A stretch of DNA of 64,000 bases. It comes from Terriglobia bacterium. GTDB taxonomy: Bacteria > Acidobacteriota > UBA6911. The translations under genes were made by a program, and so were the position numbers. Shown here piece by piece: positions 26,570 to 35,380 of this stretch (the first letter of the stretch is position 1; every line of letters starts with the position of its first letter). Where the stretch lies: the NCBI GenBank assembly GCA_020072565.1, contig JAIQGI010000024.1, forward strand, positions 23,424-87,423, read 5' to 3'. Under the pieces are notes generated by a model that was not told where the DNA came from, did not search any database, and saw nothing but the letters and a program-made list of their open reading frames with translations.

Positions 26570-27118
26570 AGCTTATGGATTTTCAACGATTGAAAAGCAA
26601 AATTTGTTCCAACAAAATCGTTTGCAGGGTCTCATTTTCTGCTTCCTCTCACATAGCTTAAGTTGGCTATATTCAATGATTGTACGCACGCCACCCGAAG
26701 CTGGCAGGTCGCGGTGAACCAAAGAATTGGATGGGCTTCAGATTATTGAATTGTTATTAAAGTCATTCAATCAGATGATTGAATCAGCTTTGAGAAAGAG
26801 CGTGACTGTAGGCCATCGGCTGTGACGGCGCCATCCTTGTGATGTGGACGTCGTTGTCTGCCGCCGGCGCGCAGGCAAGCCTGTACACCCCAGGGGAGCA
26901 AGAGGCGTGATTTTAGAAAGCAAACGGATCCTATCTCTCTTTGACCGGAATCAGCAGCGGCCTCCGGTATTGTGGCGCCCAGGATGCCGCTGGCCGAAAG
27001 CATGCTCTCCGTCCCGGGGGAAATGGGGAACGGGGGAAATGGGGAACGAAGGCTTTGAAGGCCACAGCGTGCTAGTCGGGCTTGTGGAGAAAGGACTACA
27101 GTAGGTAGCAGCCGGGGA
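26570..27118. other. AT-rich control region of the receptor gene and gene-poor stretch
   Basis: No convincing gene. The part next to the receptor is AT-rich. On the minus strand TTGAAT and TATGTG about 15-16 bases apart near 26655-26685 are a weak promoter candidate. At 26765-26784 there is a perfect palindrome, ATTCAATCA-GA-TGATTGAAT, with further ATTCAAT/ATTGAAT half-sites nearby. The rest (26800-27118) has an open minus-strand frame of 128 codons, but it has no domain character and I do not call it. Confidence 0.45.
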
Positions 27119-27709
27119 TCACTCCCAGTATGCCGCGACTGTGCCGCTCTCAATCAGGTTAGCATGCCGCAGATATTCGGGAATTTCGTCCAGGACGTGG
27201 AGCAACGCGGCTGACGAGAACCCATCGCTTGACGCCCAGAAGACGATTCCGGCCCGGCAATTCGTTTTCCGCTCCGTGTTTTCCTCGCGCCAGTCATAGA
27301 CAGCGGGCTGCATCATGGTCGGCACCCACAGGTCTGGCGTTACCCCGATCACAGTCCCCGCGAACTCCTTCGCGGCAATCCCGACGATGGTAAAGTGGCG
27401 ATTGTTGATAATAATGTCGGAGCCCACAACATGCTGATCTGACCCAAACCTGCGTGTCCACAACCTGTAGCTGATCACCACTACCGGTCGCGATTCCGGC
27501 ACGCGATCCTCTTCGGGTAGAAACATCCGCCCCTGAACAGCGCGGACGCCCAGCAGGTCGAAATAGTTTCCCGATACGATCGCCCCCTGGTAGCGGCCGG
27601 ATTCTAGATCCCTGTGCTGGGACAGTTCCTCGATGATTTCCGCCTCTCGCGCCGGCTCGATTCTCAAAACCGCCAGCCTGTCCGCAATCTCCTTCTTCCA
27701 ATCAGGCAG
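27119..27709 (-). pseudogene. Decayed ADOP permease fragment
   Basis: A 197-codon frame that starts LPDWKKEIADRLAVLR and EPAREAEIIEELSQH, the usual N-terminus of one ADOP subtype, then jumps to SGNYFDLLGVRAVQGRMFLP, VVVISYRLWTRRFGSD and IVGIAAKEFAGTVIGVTPDLWVP-type sequence (in parts) of the first MacB periplasmic domain, before leaving the family at about residue 150. The segment with the first transmembrane helix is deleted in frame and the C-terminal 600 residues are lost. Relatives start MPDW; here the corresponding codon is CTG (27709-27707), overlapping the padR stop region, so the start codon also seems mutated. It cannot act as a permease. Confidence 0.8.
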
Positions 27710-28055
27710 GTTCGATCCCCGTGATGCGGTTGATCGCCTCCACGAATGTCCTCCAGCCGCGCCTCTGCGCCACCAGAACCATTCGTCCCTGCGCAGTCAA
27801 TCGGTAGTAGCGGCGCCGCCGCTGGCCTGCCTTTTCTACCCATCGTCCTTTGAGCCAGCCCCGCTTTTCCAACCGGTAGAGTAACGGATAAAGAGAGGCC
27901 ACACGGAAACGAACGGCGCCTTCGGAACGCTGCTCGATGAGCTTACTGATCTCATAGCCGTGCCGGGGCCTGCCCTCGAGGAGCGAGAGAATCATCAGCT
28001 CCGCGCTCCCCTTTTTGAGTTCTCGGTCGAAAATTCGTGAGTCCATAGATTTCAT
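27702..28055 (-). CDS. PadR-family transcriptional regulator
   Basis: A 117-residue winged-helix protein: LKKGSAELMILSLLEGRPRH, GYEISKLIEQRS, FRVASLYPLLYRLEKRGW and the wing RRRRYYRLTAQG are all present, so it is complete, including the C-terminal helix. PadR proteins next to ADOP permeases are thought to repress them in response to stress or ligands. Its presumed target, the following permease, is decayed. The first ATG (28055) lies six bases after a strong -10 box, implying a leaderless message; a second ATG at 28046 is also possible. Whether it regulates other loci is unknown. Confidence 0.9.
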   Translation of the reverse strand: MKSMDSRIFDRELKKGSAELMILSLLEGRPRHGYEISKLIEQRSEGAVRFRVASLYPLLYRLEKRGWLKGRWVEKAGQRRRRYYRLTAQGRMVLVAQRRGWRTFVEAINRITGIEPA

Positions 28056-28061
28056 AGCAAC

Positions 28062-28090
28062 ATATTATTCAGAAGCATATTGCAAGTCAA
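28062..28090 (-). promoter_or_regulatory. Strong promoter of padR with overlapping imperfect palindrome
   Basis: Leftward TTGACT (28090-28085), a 17-base spacer and TAATAT (28067-28062). The expected start point falls on or next to the padR ATG at 28055. The spacer and -10 lie within an imperfect inverted repeat, GCAACATATT...AAGCATATTGC (28057-28084), which would suit autorepression. Confidence 0.6.
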
Positions 28091-28501
28091 AAGAAATTCG
28101 ACGGGAAGCGCAAACCCTGGCGCTGCCGCGTAGAAGCATCCCCTAATCTCGCCGATATGAATGTACGGGAACACGGCAGACTGGAAGCCACGTTGCGAGT
28201 CCACGCGTTTCGTCTTCGTTCCGACCTGTTCAGCCCGAACGACCCGCAGATCCGAGTCGAGTGTCTCCGCCAAACCTGGCTCAAATCCCGTCGTGGCAGT
28301 TAGATCTATGGCGGCCCCTGAGGCCGCGGGGAGGTCTGCTGCCCGCCATGACCTTCGGCCTCCAGCCGATCATCACCTGGCCCTGTGCGGCCAAGTACTG
28401 CTTCATTCCGGCCGAGGATCCCGGCGGCTGGATCCTTGCCGAAGCGCCGGCTGCCTACAAGCCAAGGCGTCCTGAACGCACCGTGTGAAGGAGTTTTCGT
28501 A
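28091..28501. other. Region without a recognised gene
   Basis: About 400 bases between padR and the hybrid kinase. On the plus strand, 28350-28488 reads with high GC3 from an ATG (MTFGLQPIITWPCAAKYCF and WILAEAPAAYKP), ending at a TGA. It looks like the fragment of a coding sequence I cannot identify, without a ribosome site. On the minus strand nothing convincing is seen. Confidence 0.35.
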
Positions 28502-29599
28502 CTAGACTTCGGCGGTCAGCTGCGCGGCTGTATCCCATGAGGCGCGGACGACGGTTCCTTTTCCCACCACCGACTCGATCGAAAAGCACCCTCCGGAGAG
28601 CTCCGTTCGTTCCCGCATGCTGGCGAGGCCCAGCCCTCTGCGGGGCTTTCGCCAGGCAAGCACGCTGTCAAGGTCGAACCCCTGGCCATTATCGCGGATG
28701 CTCAACTCGAGGCGGTTGCCGTTCTTCTTGAGAGTCAGTGAGACCAGATCCCCCTTGCTGTGCTTGGCGGCGTTATTCGTGGCTTCCTGCAGGATCCGAT
28801 AAAGGGTAATCTTCAGCGGATCCGGCACTTCTTCTTCCGCCACCTCGATCACTTTTTCAATTCGGATTCCGAGAAAGATGTTCTGGAATTCCCTGCAATA
28901 GGAGCCGATGGTGGCCAGAACCCCGAACTCGTTCATCATGGCCGGCCACAGGTCCCGGGAGATGCGTCGGATTTCGTCGATACCGTTTTGGATCATGGAG
29001 ATGACGGAAGTGAGGGACTGCTGACACGGCATGGTCTTGCAGCCGGCCAACTGCAGGCTGTTCTCCACCCCGAACTTGATTGCGGTCAGGATCTGGCCGA
29101 TGCCATCGTGCAGTTCCTTGGCGATAAACCTTCTTTCGTCCTCCTGAGCATTGAGAAGTTTGGAGGAGAGAGCCCTGAGCTGCTGGTGTGACTGGCGCAA
29201 TTCCTCTTCTGTCCGTTTGCGTTCAATGGCATAGCGGATGGAACGGTCCAAAAGAGGCGCGTTGATCTGACTCTTGACCAGATAGTCCGCCGCTCCGCTC
29301 CTCATCGCTTCAAGATCCAGTTCATAGGCACCCTGGCCGGTCAGCAATATGATAGGGGCTTTGCAGCCTTTTTGGACCGCCTCGTGCAAAAGGTCGAGAC
29401 CTGTGCGCGCGCCAAGGCAGTAGTCGAGAAGGCAGACATCGTGGGCGCCGTTGGCAAGCATCTTCAGCGCGGCATCGTAGGACTGTTCCCATGCCAGCAC
29501 ATATCTGGAGGGAGCAATTTCGGCAAGCAGGTTCTGCACGAGGACGTAATCATCCCGATCATCTTCGACCAGAAGCACCCTGACCTGGAGATCGTCCAT
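28502..29599 (-). CDS. Hybrid REC-HisKA_3 sensor kinase
   Basis: A 365-residue cytoplasmic protein: an N-terminal receiver (VLLVEDDRDD, phosphoacceptor Asp59 in VCLLDYCLG, Lys109 in YLVKS), a helical linker, a NarX-type dimerisation/phosphotransfer domain with His164 in FIAKELHDGIGQ, and a HATPase domain (EATNNAAKHSKG, IRDNGQGFD, RRGLGLASMRERTE). It lacks any membrane or sensory domain, so it should be driven through its receiver. It is the last gene of the operon, two bases after the Rcp1-like regulator, suggesting a relay from the upstream MEDS kinase. No NarL-type output regulator is seen in the window. Confidence 0.92.
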   Translation of the reverse strand: MDDLQVRVLLVEDDRDDYVLVQNLLAEIAPSRYVLAWEQSYDAALKMLANGAHDVCLLDYCLGARTGLDLLHEAVQKGCKAPIILLTGQGAYELDLEAMRSGAADYLVKSQINAPLLDRSIRYAIERKRTEEELRQSHQQLRALSSKLLNAQEDERRFIAKELHDGIGQILTAIKFGVENSLQLAGCKTMPCQQSLTSVISMIQNGIDEIRRISRDLWPAMMNEFGVLATIGSYCREFQNIFLGIRIEKVIEVAEEEVPDPLKITLYRILQEATNNAAKHSKGDLVSLTLKKNGNRLELSIRDNGQGFDLDSVLAWRKPRRGLGLASMRERTELSGGCFSIESVVGKGTVVRASWDTAAQLTAEV

Positions 29600-29601
29600 A
29601 T

Positions 29602-30063
29602 TCAGTTTCCCTTTCGACCATCCGGCAGCGCGACGATCTCAAACCAATACTTGCCGAGTGACTTGACAAGCCCGGCCAGTGCCTCGAAGGTCACCGGTTT
29701 GGTGATGAACGAGTTGGCTCCAGTGTCGTAACTGCGCAGGATATCCTCTTCCTCTTTGGAGGTGGTCAGCACCACCACCGGGATGGATCGGAGGCGCGGG
29801 TCCGATTTGATTTCCCGCAACGCCTCCCGGCCGTCTTTCCTGGGCATGTTCAAATCCAGAAGAATCAATCCCGGGCGGGGATAGCGGCCGGGATCGGCGT
29901 ATTCGCCTCGTTGGTAGAGGTAGTCCATGAGGTCTTCGCCGTCATCCACAAAGTGCAGATGATTGGCCAGCCGGCTTTGCGCAAATGCATCCCGGACCAG
30001 CAGGCAGTCGTCTTGATCATCGTCCGCCATGAGGATTGTGATCGCCTTCCCATGTTTCTTCAT
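29602..30063 (-). CDS. Rcp1-like single-domain response regulator
   Basis: A 153-residue stand-alone receiver: acidic pocket ADDDQDD, phosphoacceptor Asp70 in LILLDLNMPRKDG, Thr/Ser switch VVVLTTSKEEED and Lys in FITKPVTFE. The spacing PGLILLDLNMPRKDGREAL and the extended beta3-alpha3 region are typical of regulators paired with phytochrome-type kinases (Rcp1 group). It has no output domain and probably shuttles phosphate. Its ATGA start overlaps the stop of the upstream kinase by four bases, and the next gene starts two bases after its stop, so the three are translationally coupled. Confidence 0.93.
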   Translation of the reverse strand: MKKHGKAITILMADDDQDDCLLVRDAFAQSRLANHLHFVDDGEDLMDYLYQRGEYADPGRYPRPGLILLDLNMPRKDGREALREIKSDPRLRSIPVVVLTTSKEEEDILRSYDTGANSFITKPVTFEALAGLVKSLGKYWFEIVALPDGRKGN

Positions 30064-32822
30064 GAAGCATTATCTCCCTTGGGTTGCCTCCTGGGCAACG
30101 TGATGATGAAAGTGGAGCCTTTGCCTGGAGCACTTCTGGCCGTGATGCTGCCTCCGTGGCGCTCGACGATCTTGCGGCAGATGGCAAGCCCCATGCCGGT
30201 CCCTTCGTACTCGCCCCGACCATGGAGCCGCTGAAACGGAACGAATATGCGGGTCAGGTATTTCTCGTCGAATCCGATGCCGTTGTCCTCCACTATGATC
30301 TGATGCCGTGAATCGACCTGGGATCGTCCCACCGGGGCGGTGCTCAGGGGACGCTCGCAGATCCGGATGCGGGGTTTTTCGTTGCCATGAAACTTCAGCG
30401 CATTGCTGATCAGGTTCTGGAAAAGCTGGCGCATCTGGTTTGGATCGGCTTCGATCGTGGGCAGGCATTCGGCTTCCACACGACCACCGTTTTGTTCAAT
30501 GCTTACCTCCAGGTCGGCCAGGACCTCGTTAACCAGGATTGACAGGTCTACCGGGACGAAAGGCTCCGCGTTAGTGGTTATCCGGGAGTAGCCGAGCAGG
30601 TCCCGGATCAGGCTTCCCATCCGGTGGGCAGCCTTCTGCATTCTCTCCAGGTAATCGCGTCCCTCGTGCCCGAGTTGCGCCTCATACTTGATTTTCAGCC
30701 GTTCACCGAAGGACTGGATCTTGCGCAGGGGCTCCTGCAGGTCATGGGAGGCCACGAAGGCGAAATCCTGCAGCTCGCGGTTGCTCCACTCGAGCTTTTC
30801 CGTATAGACCTTGAGCTTCTCTTCCGCCCGCCTGAGAGCCGTGACATCGCGGGCGGCGGCGAATACTCCCTGCACCTCGCCGGACTCGTTCCGATAGAGA
30901 GTCGCGTTGTAAAGCACTTCCGTCACTTGTCCGTTCGCATGGCAAATGGCGAGCGGATAATCCCTGACATACCCGTCCTGATACACCTGTTGGTACCCGG
31001 CGCGCGCCTTTTCAGGTTCGGTGAAGTATTCCGAGAAGTCGCTTCCGATCATGTGATCACGGGCGACCCCGGTAGCCATCTCCGTCGCCCTGTTGACATC
31101 CATGATCTTCCCGTCGGCGCTGATGGTGACCAGCGGATCGAGGCTCGCTTCGATCAGGCTGCGTGCATATAGCGATGCAGCCTGCAGCGCCTTCTGGCCG
31201 GCCTTGCGCCGGGTGATGTCGTTGTTGATCTCGAGGATGGCGGAGGGCCTGCCCGCAGCATCTCGTTGCAGGGTCCATCTGCTTTCGACGCTGATGCGAT
31301 GGCCGTCGCGCCTGAGGTGCTCCAGTTCGCCCTCCCAGCGCCCGGCTCGAATAATCTCGCTTTCGATTTCCGCGACCGGCTTTGGGAACCGGGTTGCGAG
31401 GAGATCGTGAGTCGCCTTGCCGAGTGCCTGTTCCCTCGACCAGCCGTAGATCTCCTCGGCACCGTGATTCCAGAAGACGACTCTGCTGTCCAGGTCGCGC
31501 ACCAGGATAGCGTCGTGCGCCAGTTCGAGCAAGGCTGCTTGCTCCCGGATCTTCTCCTCCGCACGATCGATCTTTTCGATTTCCTCCCGCAATCTTGCAT
31601 TGGCACTGGCGAGCTCAACTGTGCGTTCCCGGACCCTATTCTCGAGCTGTTCATGTGACTGCAGCAACTCCGTTTGGGCAGCCCTGAGGCGTTCAAATTG
31701 ATTCACGCGCTCCATGGCGATGGCTACTTGATCGGCGACAGTCTTCATCAGCGCCAGTTCGTCATCCTCAAAGCGAGTGCGGGTCCGAGTGCCGAATGAG
31801 AGCGTTCCTATTACGTGTCCCCCGGAAAACAGCGGATGGCAGGCGTAGGCTTTGATGCCAAGGGAGCGCACCAGGTCGGTGCGCGGGTCCGGAGTTTCAG
31901 GGATGTTCTCGGCCACGATGCGGCAGGCGTCGCGCGCGGCGCAGCCGCACACCGCGACACCCAGGTCCAGCCACTCGATGATGCGGGCCGTCTCATCCGG
32001 AATGCCTGCCCAGGCGTTCAGATGCAGGCGTTGCTCATGCTCGTCGAAGAGATAGTTGAAGAAAGCATGACAATCCAGATAGGGCAGCATCTCTTGGCAC
32101 AGTGAGTTGACGATTTGCTGGGGAACCTCAGTCATGAGCAGCCCGCTCGCGGTGTTCGACAGCAGTTCGAGGCGCTGATTGCTCTTGCGCAGCTCCTCTT
32201 CGATCCGGCGGCGCTCGGTTTCCATGCGCTTCCGTTCGGCGCTTTCGATCAGCTCCCATCGCTGGGCCCGCTTGATCAGTGCGAATCTGTGGTTGCTGAT
32301 GACATCCACGACTTCGCTGGCACCGCAACGGTCCAGCGAGTATGTGCAAAGAGCGATCATCGCGTACCGCCCGATGACGCTGTCCACCGTCTCCTCGTAG
32401 TCTGTAAACTTTTTCCAGTCGTCTTTCTCGAGCCAGAAGGTATTGCCCGTCAGCCGCAGGCCCTGATAACCCCGTGCGAGCGCCGAATCGTGCCTTTTCA
32501 CCCAGCCGTTGAGCACGCGCCGGGAGCTGAACCTGTTATCCTTCAGGTACCATCCGGTATGAGGAATGATCTCCATCTGCCCGCCGTCCAGATAGCGATC
32601 AAATCGTGGCACGGCCTTCTTCATAGCCCGCAGGGCCTCGTCCTCCGTGAGGGGCTCGGAGGTCACCCACATGCAGAACTCGTGATTCTCGAGACCGGCC
32701 TTGAAATACGGGATCAGGATGTCGAGGAGGTCCTTTTTGGTCTTGTAAAACTGGCAGAAGTGGGTGCCCCAGGGGACTTCGCCGATCAATTGGATCCCCG
32801 ATTTTCGCAGGCGTTCATTCAT
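30060..32822 (-). CDS. MEDS-GAF-PAS-PAS histidine kinase
   Basis: A soluble sensor kinase of 920 residues. Domains in order: MEDS sensory domain (about 15-165; GTHFCQFYKTKKDLLDILIP), coiled coil, GAF (about 220-370; CGCAARDACRIVAENIP, with several cysteines), coiled coil, PAS (about 432-545; HDAILVRDLDSRVVFWN), PAS (about 550-665; LDPLVTISADGKIMDVNRA), phytochrome-like HisKA with His693 in FAFVASHDLQEPL, and HATPase (NLISNALKF, VEDNGIGFDEKY, GTGMGLAICRKIVERHGG). MEDS domains occur in DcmR and methanogen sensors and are linked to one-carbon or redox sensing. I chose ATG 32822, which has GGTGGAG upstream and begins just before MEDS; a TTG 34 codons upstream is open. It heads a three-gene signalling operon. 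Confidence 0.92.
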   Translation of the reverse strand: MNERLRKSGIQLIGEVPWGTHFCQFYKTKKDLLDILIPYFKAGLENHEFCMWVTSEPLTEDEALRAMKKAVPRFDRYLDGGQMEIIPHTGWYLKDNRFSSRRVLNGWVKRHDSALARGYQGLRLTGNTFWLEKDDWKKFTDYEETVDSVIGRYAMIALCTYSLDRCGASEVVDVISNHRFALIKRAQRWELIESAERKRMETERRRIEEELRKSNQRLELLSNTASGLLMTEVPQQIVNSLCQEMLPYLDCHAFFNYLFDEHEQRLHLNAWAGIPDETARIIEWLDLGVAVCGCAARDACRIVAENIPETPDPRTDLVRSLGIKAYACHPLFSGGHVIGTLSFGTRTRTRFEDDELALMKTVADQVAIAMERVNQFERLRAAQTELLQSHEQLENRVRERTVELASANARLREEIEKIDRAEEKIREQAALLELAHDAILVRDLDSRVVFWNHGAEEIYGWSREQALGKATHDLLATRFPKPVAEIESEIIRAGRWEGELEHLRRDGHRISVESRWTLQRDAAGRPSAILEINNDITRRKAGQKALQAASLYARSLIEASLDPLVTISADGKIMDVNRATEMATGVARDHMIGSDFSEYFTEPEKARAGYQQVYQDGYVRDYPLAICHANGQVTEVLYNATLYRNESGEVQGVFAAARDVTALRRAEEKLKVYTEKLEWSNRELQDFAFVASHDLQEPLRKIQSFGERLKIKYEAQLGHEGRDYLERMQKAAHRMGSLIRDLLGYSRITTNAEPFVPVDLSILVNEVLADLEVSIEQNGGRVEAECLPTIEADPNQMRQLFQNLISNALKFHGNEKPRIRICERPLSTAPVGRSQVDSRHQIIVEDNGIGFDEKYLTRIFVPFQRLHGRGEYEGTGMGLAICRKIVERHGGSITARSAPGKGSTFIITLPRRQPKGDNAS

Positions 32823-32944
32823 AGTAGCAGACTCCACCAGGTTGGCTTCAAGAGCAGTCAAATCCACTATAACGCCTTGAAAATCTAGATCAATTAAGAA
32901 ATTAGGGGCGGCCGGCAACGGCAAAACATATCATAGCACGAAGG

Positions 32945-32987
32945 CGCCAGGATTCCATGACGCCCAACATACCAAGGTTTCCTGGCG
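32945..32987. terminator. Hairpin after the alanine racemase gene
   Basis: CGCCAGGA (32945-32952) pairs with TCCTGGCG (32980-32987), extended by two further G-C pairs across two mismatches, around a 19-base loop. It lies 13 bases beyond the alr stop (minus strand). No T-run follows, so it may be a weak or factor-aided terminator. Confidence 0.4.
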
Positions 32988-32999
32988 TCGTGGCGGTGA

Positions 33000-34148
33000 T
33001 CAAACCACAATGCGGGGAAGCTGAGGGTTGATCCTGGAGACTACCTCGTAATTGATGCTGCCGATCTTGCCGGCGAGGGTTTCGGCAGAGACCGAATCCC
33101 CTTGCTGCCTGCCCAGAAGCACTGCCTCGTCCTCGAGCGCAGTCCCCGGGATGTTGGTGACGTCCACCATGATCATGTTCATGCATACACGGCCGCGTAC
33201 CGGGGCGCGATGGCCGCGAATGAGAACATAGCCGATGCTGGAAAGCCTGCGGTCGTATCCCTCGTAGTAGCCCACGGGAAGCACCGCAATTCGGGTGTCC
33301 TGGGTTGCCAGATCAGTGCAGCCGTATCCGATGGTGGCTCCCGACGGAACCATCTTGATCTGGGCGATGCGCGTTTTCCAGGTCAGAGCCGGCTCCAGTT
33401 CGTTCAGCGCGATCCCGGCCTGCAGCGCGCTGATCTTGGTCTCCTTCGAAGGCCACAGGCCATAGAGACCGATGCCCACCCGTGCCAGGTTGAAAAGAGT
33501 ATTGGGGAACAGGATTGCAGCGGCAGTGCAGGCCGTGTGCTTGACGGGAACAGAAATGCCATTGTGCGCGAGCAGGCTGCAGGCTTCGCGAAAGTTGCTC
33601 AATTGATGTTCCGCAAAACGGTGTTCCGTCACATCCTCAATGTTGGCGTAATGTGTGGAGAGGCCCTCCAGAGTGAGGTTCGGGTGTCTGTGAACAGCCT
33701 GCGCCAGTCGCAGCAGGTCCTCGCCGCACACCCCCTGTCGATTGGTCCCGGTTTCGACCTTGAGGTGCAACCGTGCCGTTCGTCTCAGCCGCTCGGTGAT
33801 GACACCCAGCCGGTCAACGGTCACCCGGTTGAAGACCGTCAGACGCACATCGAGTGCTACCGCATCTTCCAGCGATGACAGAGGAACGTAGGCCAGGCAG
33901 ATCATCGGCGCTTGAAGCCCGGCGCCCCTCAGGAGCGCGGCCTCATCCACTGAATTGACGGCGAGCCAATCGGCTCCGGCTTCCAGAACAGCACGCGAAG
34001 CCTCCAGCAGTCCGTGGCCGTAAGCGTTGGCTTTGACCACGGCGGCCAATTTGACCTCGCGGCCGACATGTGCCTTGAATCGCCTGACATTGTTGGTCAC
34101 CGCCTCCCGGCTTACCTCAACCCAGCTCAGAAAACGATCGCAATTCAT
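33000..34148 (-). CDS. alr: Alanine racemase
   Basis: PLP-dependent enzyme of 382 residues interconverting L- and D-alanine for peptidoglycan. The PLP lysine is Lys39 in VVKANAYGHG; the second catalytic base is Tyr275 in IGYGCTD. Other family marks are KVETGTNRQG, TACTAAAILFP, VRVGIGLYG-type (ARVGIGLYG), GYYEGYDRRLS and RGRVCMNMIMVDVT. The length and motif order are normal and the gene is complete. It lies 51 bases downstream of a GT2 glycosyltransferase in the same direction, possibly co-transcribed. D-alanine supply is unrelated to the distant pgs genes as far as can be seen, although D-glutamate/D-alanine metabolism could intersect. Confidence 0.96.
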   Translation of the reverse strand: MNCDRFLSWVEVSREAVTNNVRRFKAHVGREVKLAAVVKANAYGHGLLEASRAVLEAGADWLAVNSVDEAALLRGAGLQAPMICLAYVPLSSLEDAVALDVRLTVFNRVTVDRLGVITERLRRTARLHLKVETGTNRQGVCGEDLLRLAQAVHRHPNLTLEGLSTHYANIEDVTEHRFAEHQLSNFREACSLLAHNGISVPVKHTACTAAAILFPNTLFNLARVGIGLYGLWPSKETKISALQAGIALNELEPALTWKTRIAQIKMVPSGATIGYGCTDLATQDTRIAVLPVGYYEGYDRRLSSIGYVLIRGHRAPVRGRVCMNMIMVDVTNIPGTALEDEAVLLGRQQGDSVSAETLAGKIGSINYEVVSRINPQLPRIVV

Positions 34149-34199
34149 GGCGATAAATATAGAGTATGCGGCGCCACATATCCATCGGAAGAAGTCAGG

Positions 34200-35021
34200 C
34201 TAAGGTTGGAAGTCCTTCCTGATGCCATTGCGGCAGGCGGCTCTTCCTTCGGCGCGCGTGCGCTCCAGGATGCCGAGATTCTGCTGATTTCCCGCGCGCA
34301 AGGGGTGGTGCAGATGGTATTGGATGGCCAGATGTCTTACCCAGCGGAAGCGGGCACCGGCCAGGCGCAGTCGGTATTCAAGTTCCGTGTCTTCTCCGCC
34401 GTAGCCGACAAAGTCCTCGTTGAAACCGTTGATTTCCTCGAGCAGAGACCTCTCCAAAGAGAAATTGCAGCCCAGAAGGGTGGGTTCTTTATAGTTGATC
34501 AGACGGTGCAATGCTCGGTTTTTAAGCAGCATCCCCTCATCCCAGTGGCCGCCGCGGCCGAGCAACACATCGAAGACTCTGGCCGGGCTGAAGTGCTCGA
34601 GCCTGCCCGCAAGAATGTCCCCAGGCGTCAACCGCCGCGAGATCCCCTCACTCAGATTAACCCGCCGGCCGCAGAGCACAGTGCGCAGACCTCGGCGGCG
34701 GCAGTGGGCTTCCACGAAATGCGCATGGGGAACGCAGTCGGCATCCGCAAAAATCAAGTACTTTGCAGCAGACTCACGCACTGCTTGGTTCAGAATCCTG
34801 CTTCTGCGAAATCCTTCATCCGGCTGGGACACGTACCTGATCGTAAAGGAGGCGTTCCGGGCAAAGGCCTCGACGAGAGTTCGGACCTCCGGCCCCGAAC
34901 CATCATCAGCAATGAACACCTCATAGCCGCCCGAGGATTGCCGGCAATAGCCCGTCAGCACGAGTTCCAGCGCGCGCACTGCGTTGTAGACAGGAATGAT
35001 TACCGCGATTCCCGAATTCAT
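34200..35021 (-). CDS. Family 2 glycosyltransferase with C-terminal galactosyltransferase-like part
   Basis: A 273-residue GT-A enzyme. It begins IAVIIPVYNAVRALELVLTG, with ADDGSGPEV and the metal-binding DADC in YLIFADADCVPHAHFV. The second half (LLGCNFSLERSLLEEINGFN, YGGEDTELEYRLRLAGARF) is the Glyco_tranf_2/7C arrangement seen in galactosyl- and chondroitin-polymerase-type enzymes. The ATG at 35021 starts directly at the first strand, which fits; the frame is open upstream without family character. Probably transfers a sugar to a cell-surface glycan; acceptor and donor are unknown. It precedes alr in the same direction. Confidence 0.9.
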   Translation of the reverse strand: MNSGIAVIIPVYNAVRALELVLTGYCRQSSGGYEVFIADDGSGPEVRTLVEAFARNASFTIRYVSQPDEGFRRSRILNQAVRESAAKYLIFADADCVPHAHFVEAHCRRRGLRTVLCGRRVNLSEGISRRLTPGDILAGRLEHFSPARVFDVLLGRGGHWDEGMLLKNRALHRLINYKEPTLLGCNFSLERSLLEEINGFNEDFVGYGGEDTELEYRLRLAGARFRWVRHLAIQYHLHHPLRAGNQQNLGILERTRAEGRAACRNGIRKDFQP

Positions 35022-35380
35022 GTCACTGCCAGTGGCGCCGGCAGGGATGGCAGCTGAAAAGGACAACGAAGCATGCTCCTCCTGCAGGAAGGTAAAATCG
35101 TCAGAAGCACGTGTGCATTGTACACGCTGCCCGGGAAGGCAAGGATCAAAAACGCAGCAGGAAAACGAGACGGCGGAGAAGCCCGGCGTGGCCTTTCGAC
35201 CCGGATCGAATGGGATCACGAAATCCACGAAACCGGTTTCGTGGGCTTCCTGGTTTCTGCCGCTCGCAGCTGATTTCCCCTCACGCGCCACTGTGCTATG
35301 ATCACTCACTCCGGGCCCACTCATGAGAGTCCAGGGGCTGTTCAGGCAATCATCAGACTGTTTTTCGGTGCGTTTGATCC
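35022..35380. other. Divergent intergenic region with a 20-bp perfect palindrome
   Basis: Between the GT2 gene (leftward) and the DUF5924-like gene (rightward). It holds a perfect palindrome at 35225-35244 with half-site CCACGAAACC, preceded by a direct partial copy (CACGAAAT, 35215-35222). These belong to the CCACGAAA repeat family also found at 20531 and 59592. No gene is seen; a control region for both flanking genes must lie here, but no consensus promoter stands out. Confidence 0.55.

Noticed and set aside
26767..27153. 128-codon minus-strand frame
   Set aside because: No domain, ribosome site or conserved-looking segment; overlaps the decayed permease end.
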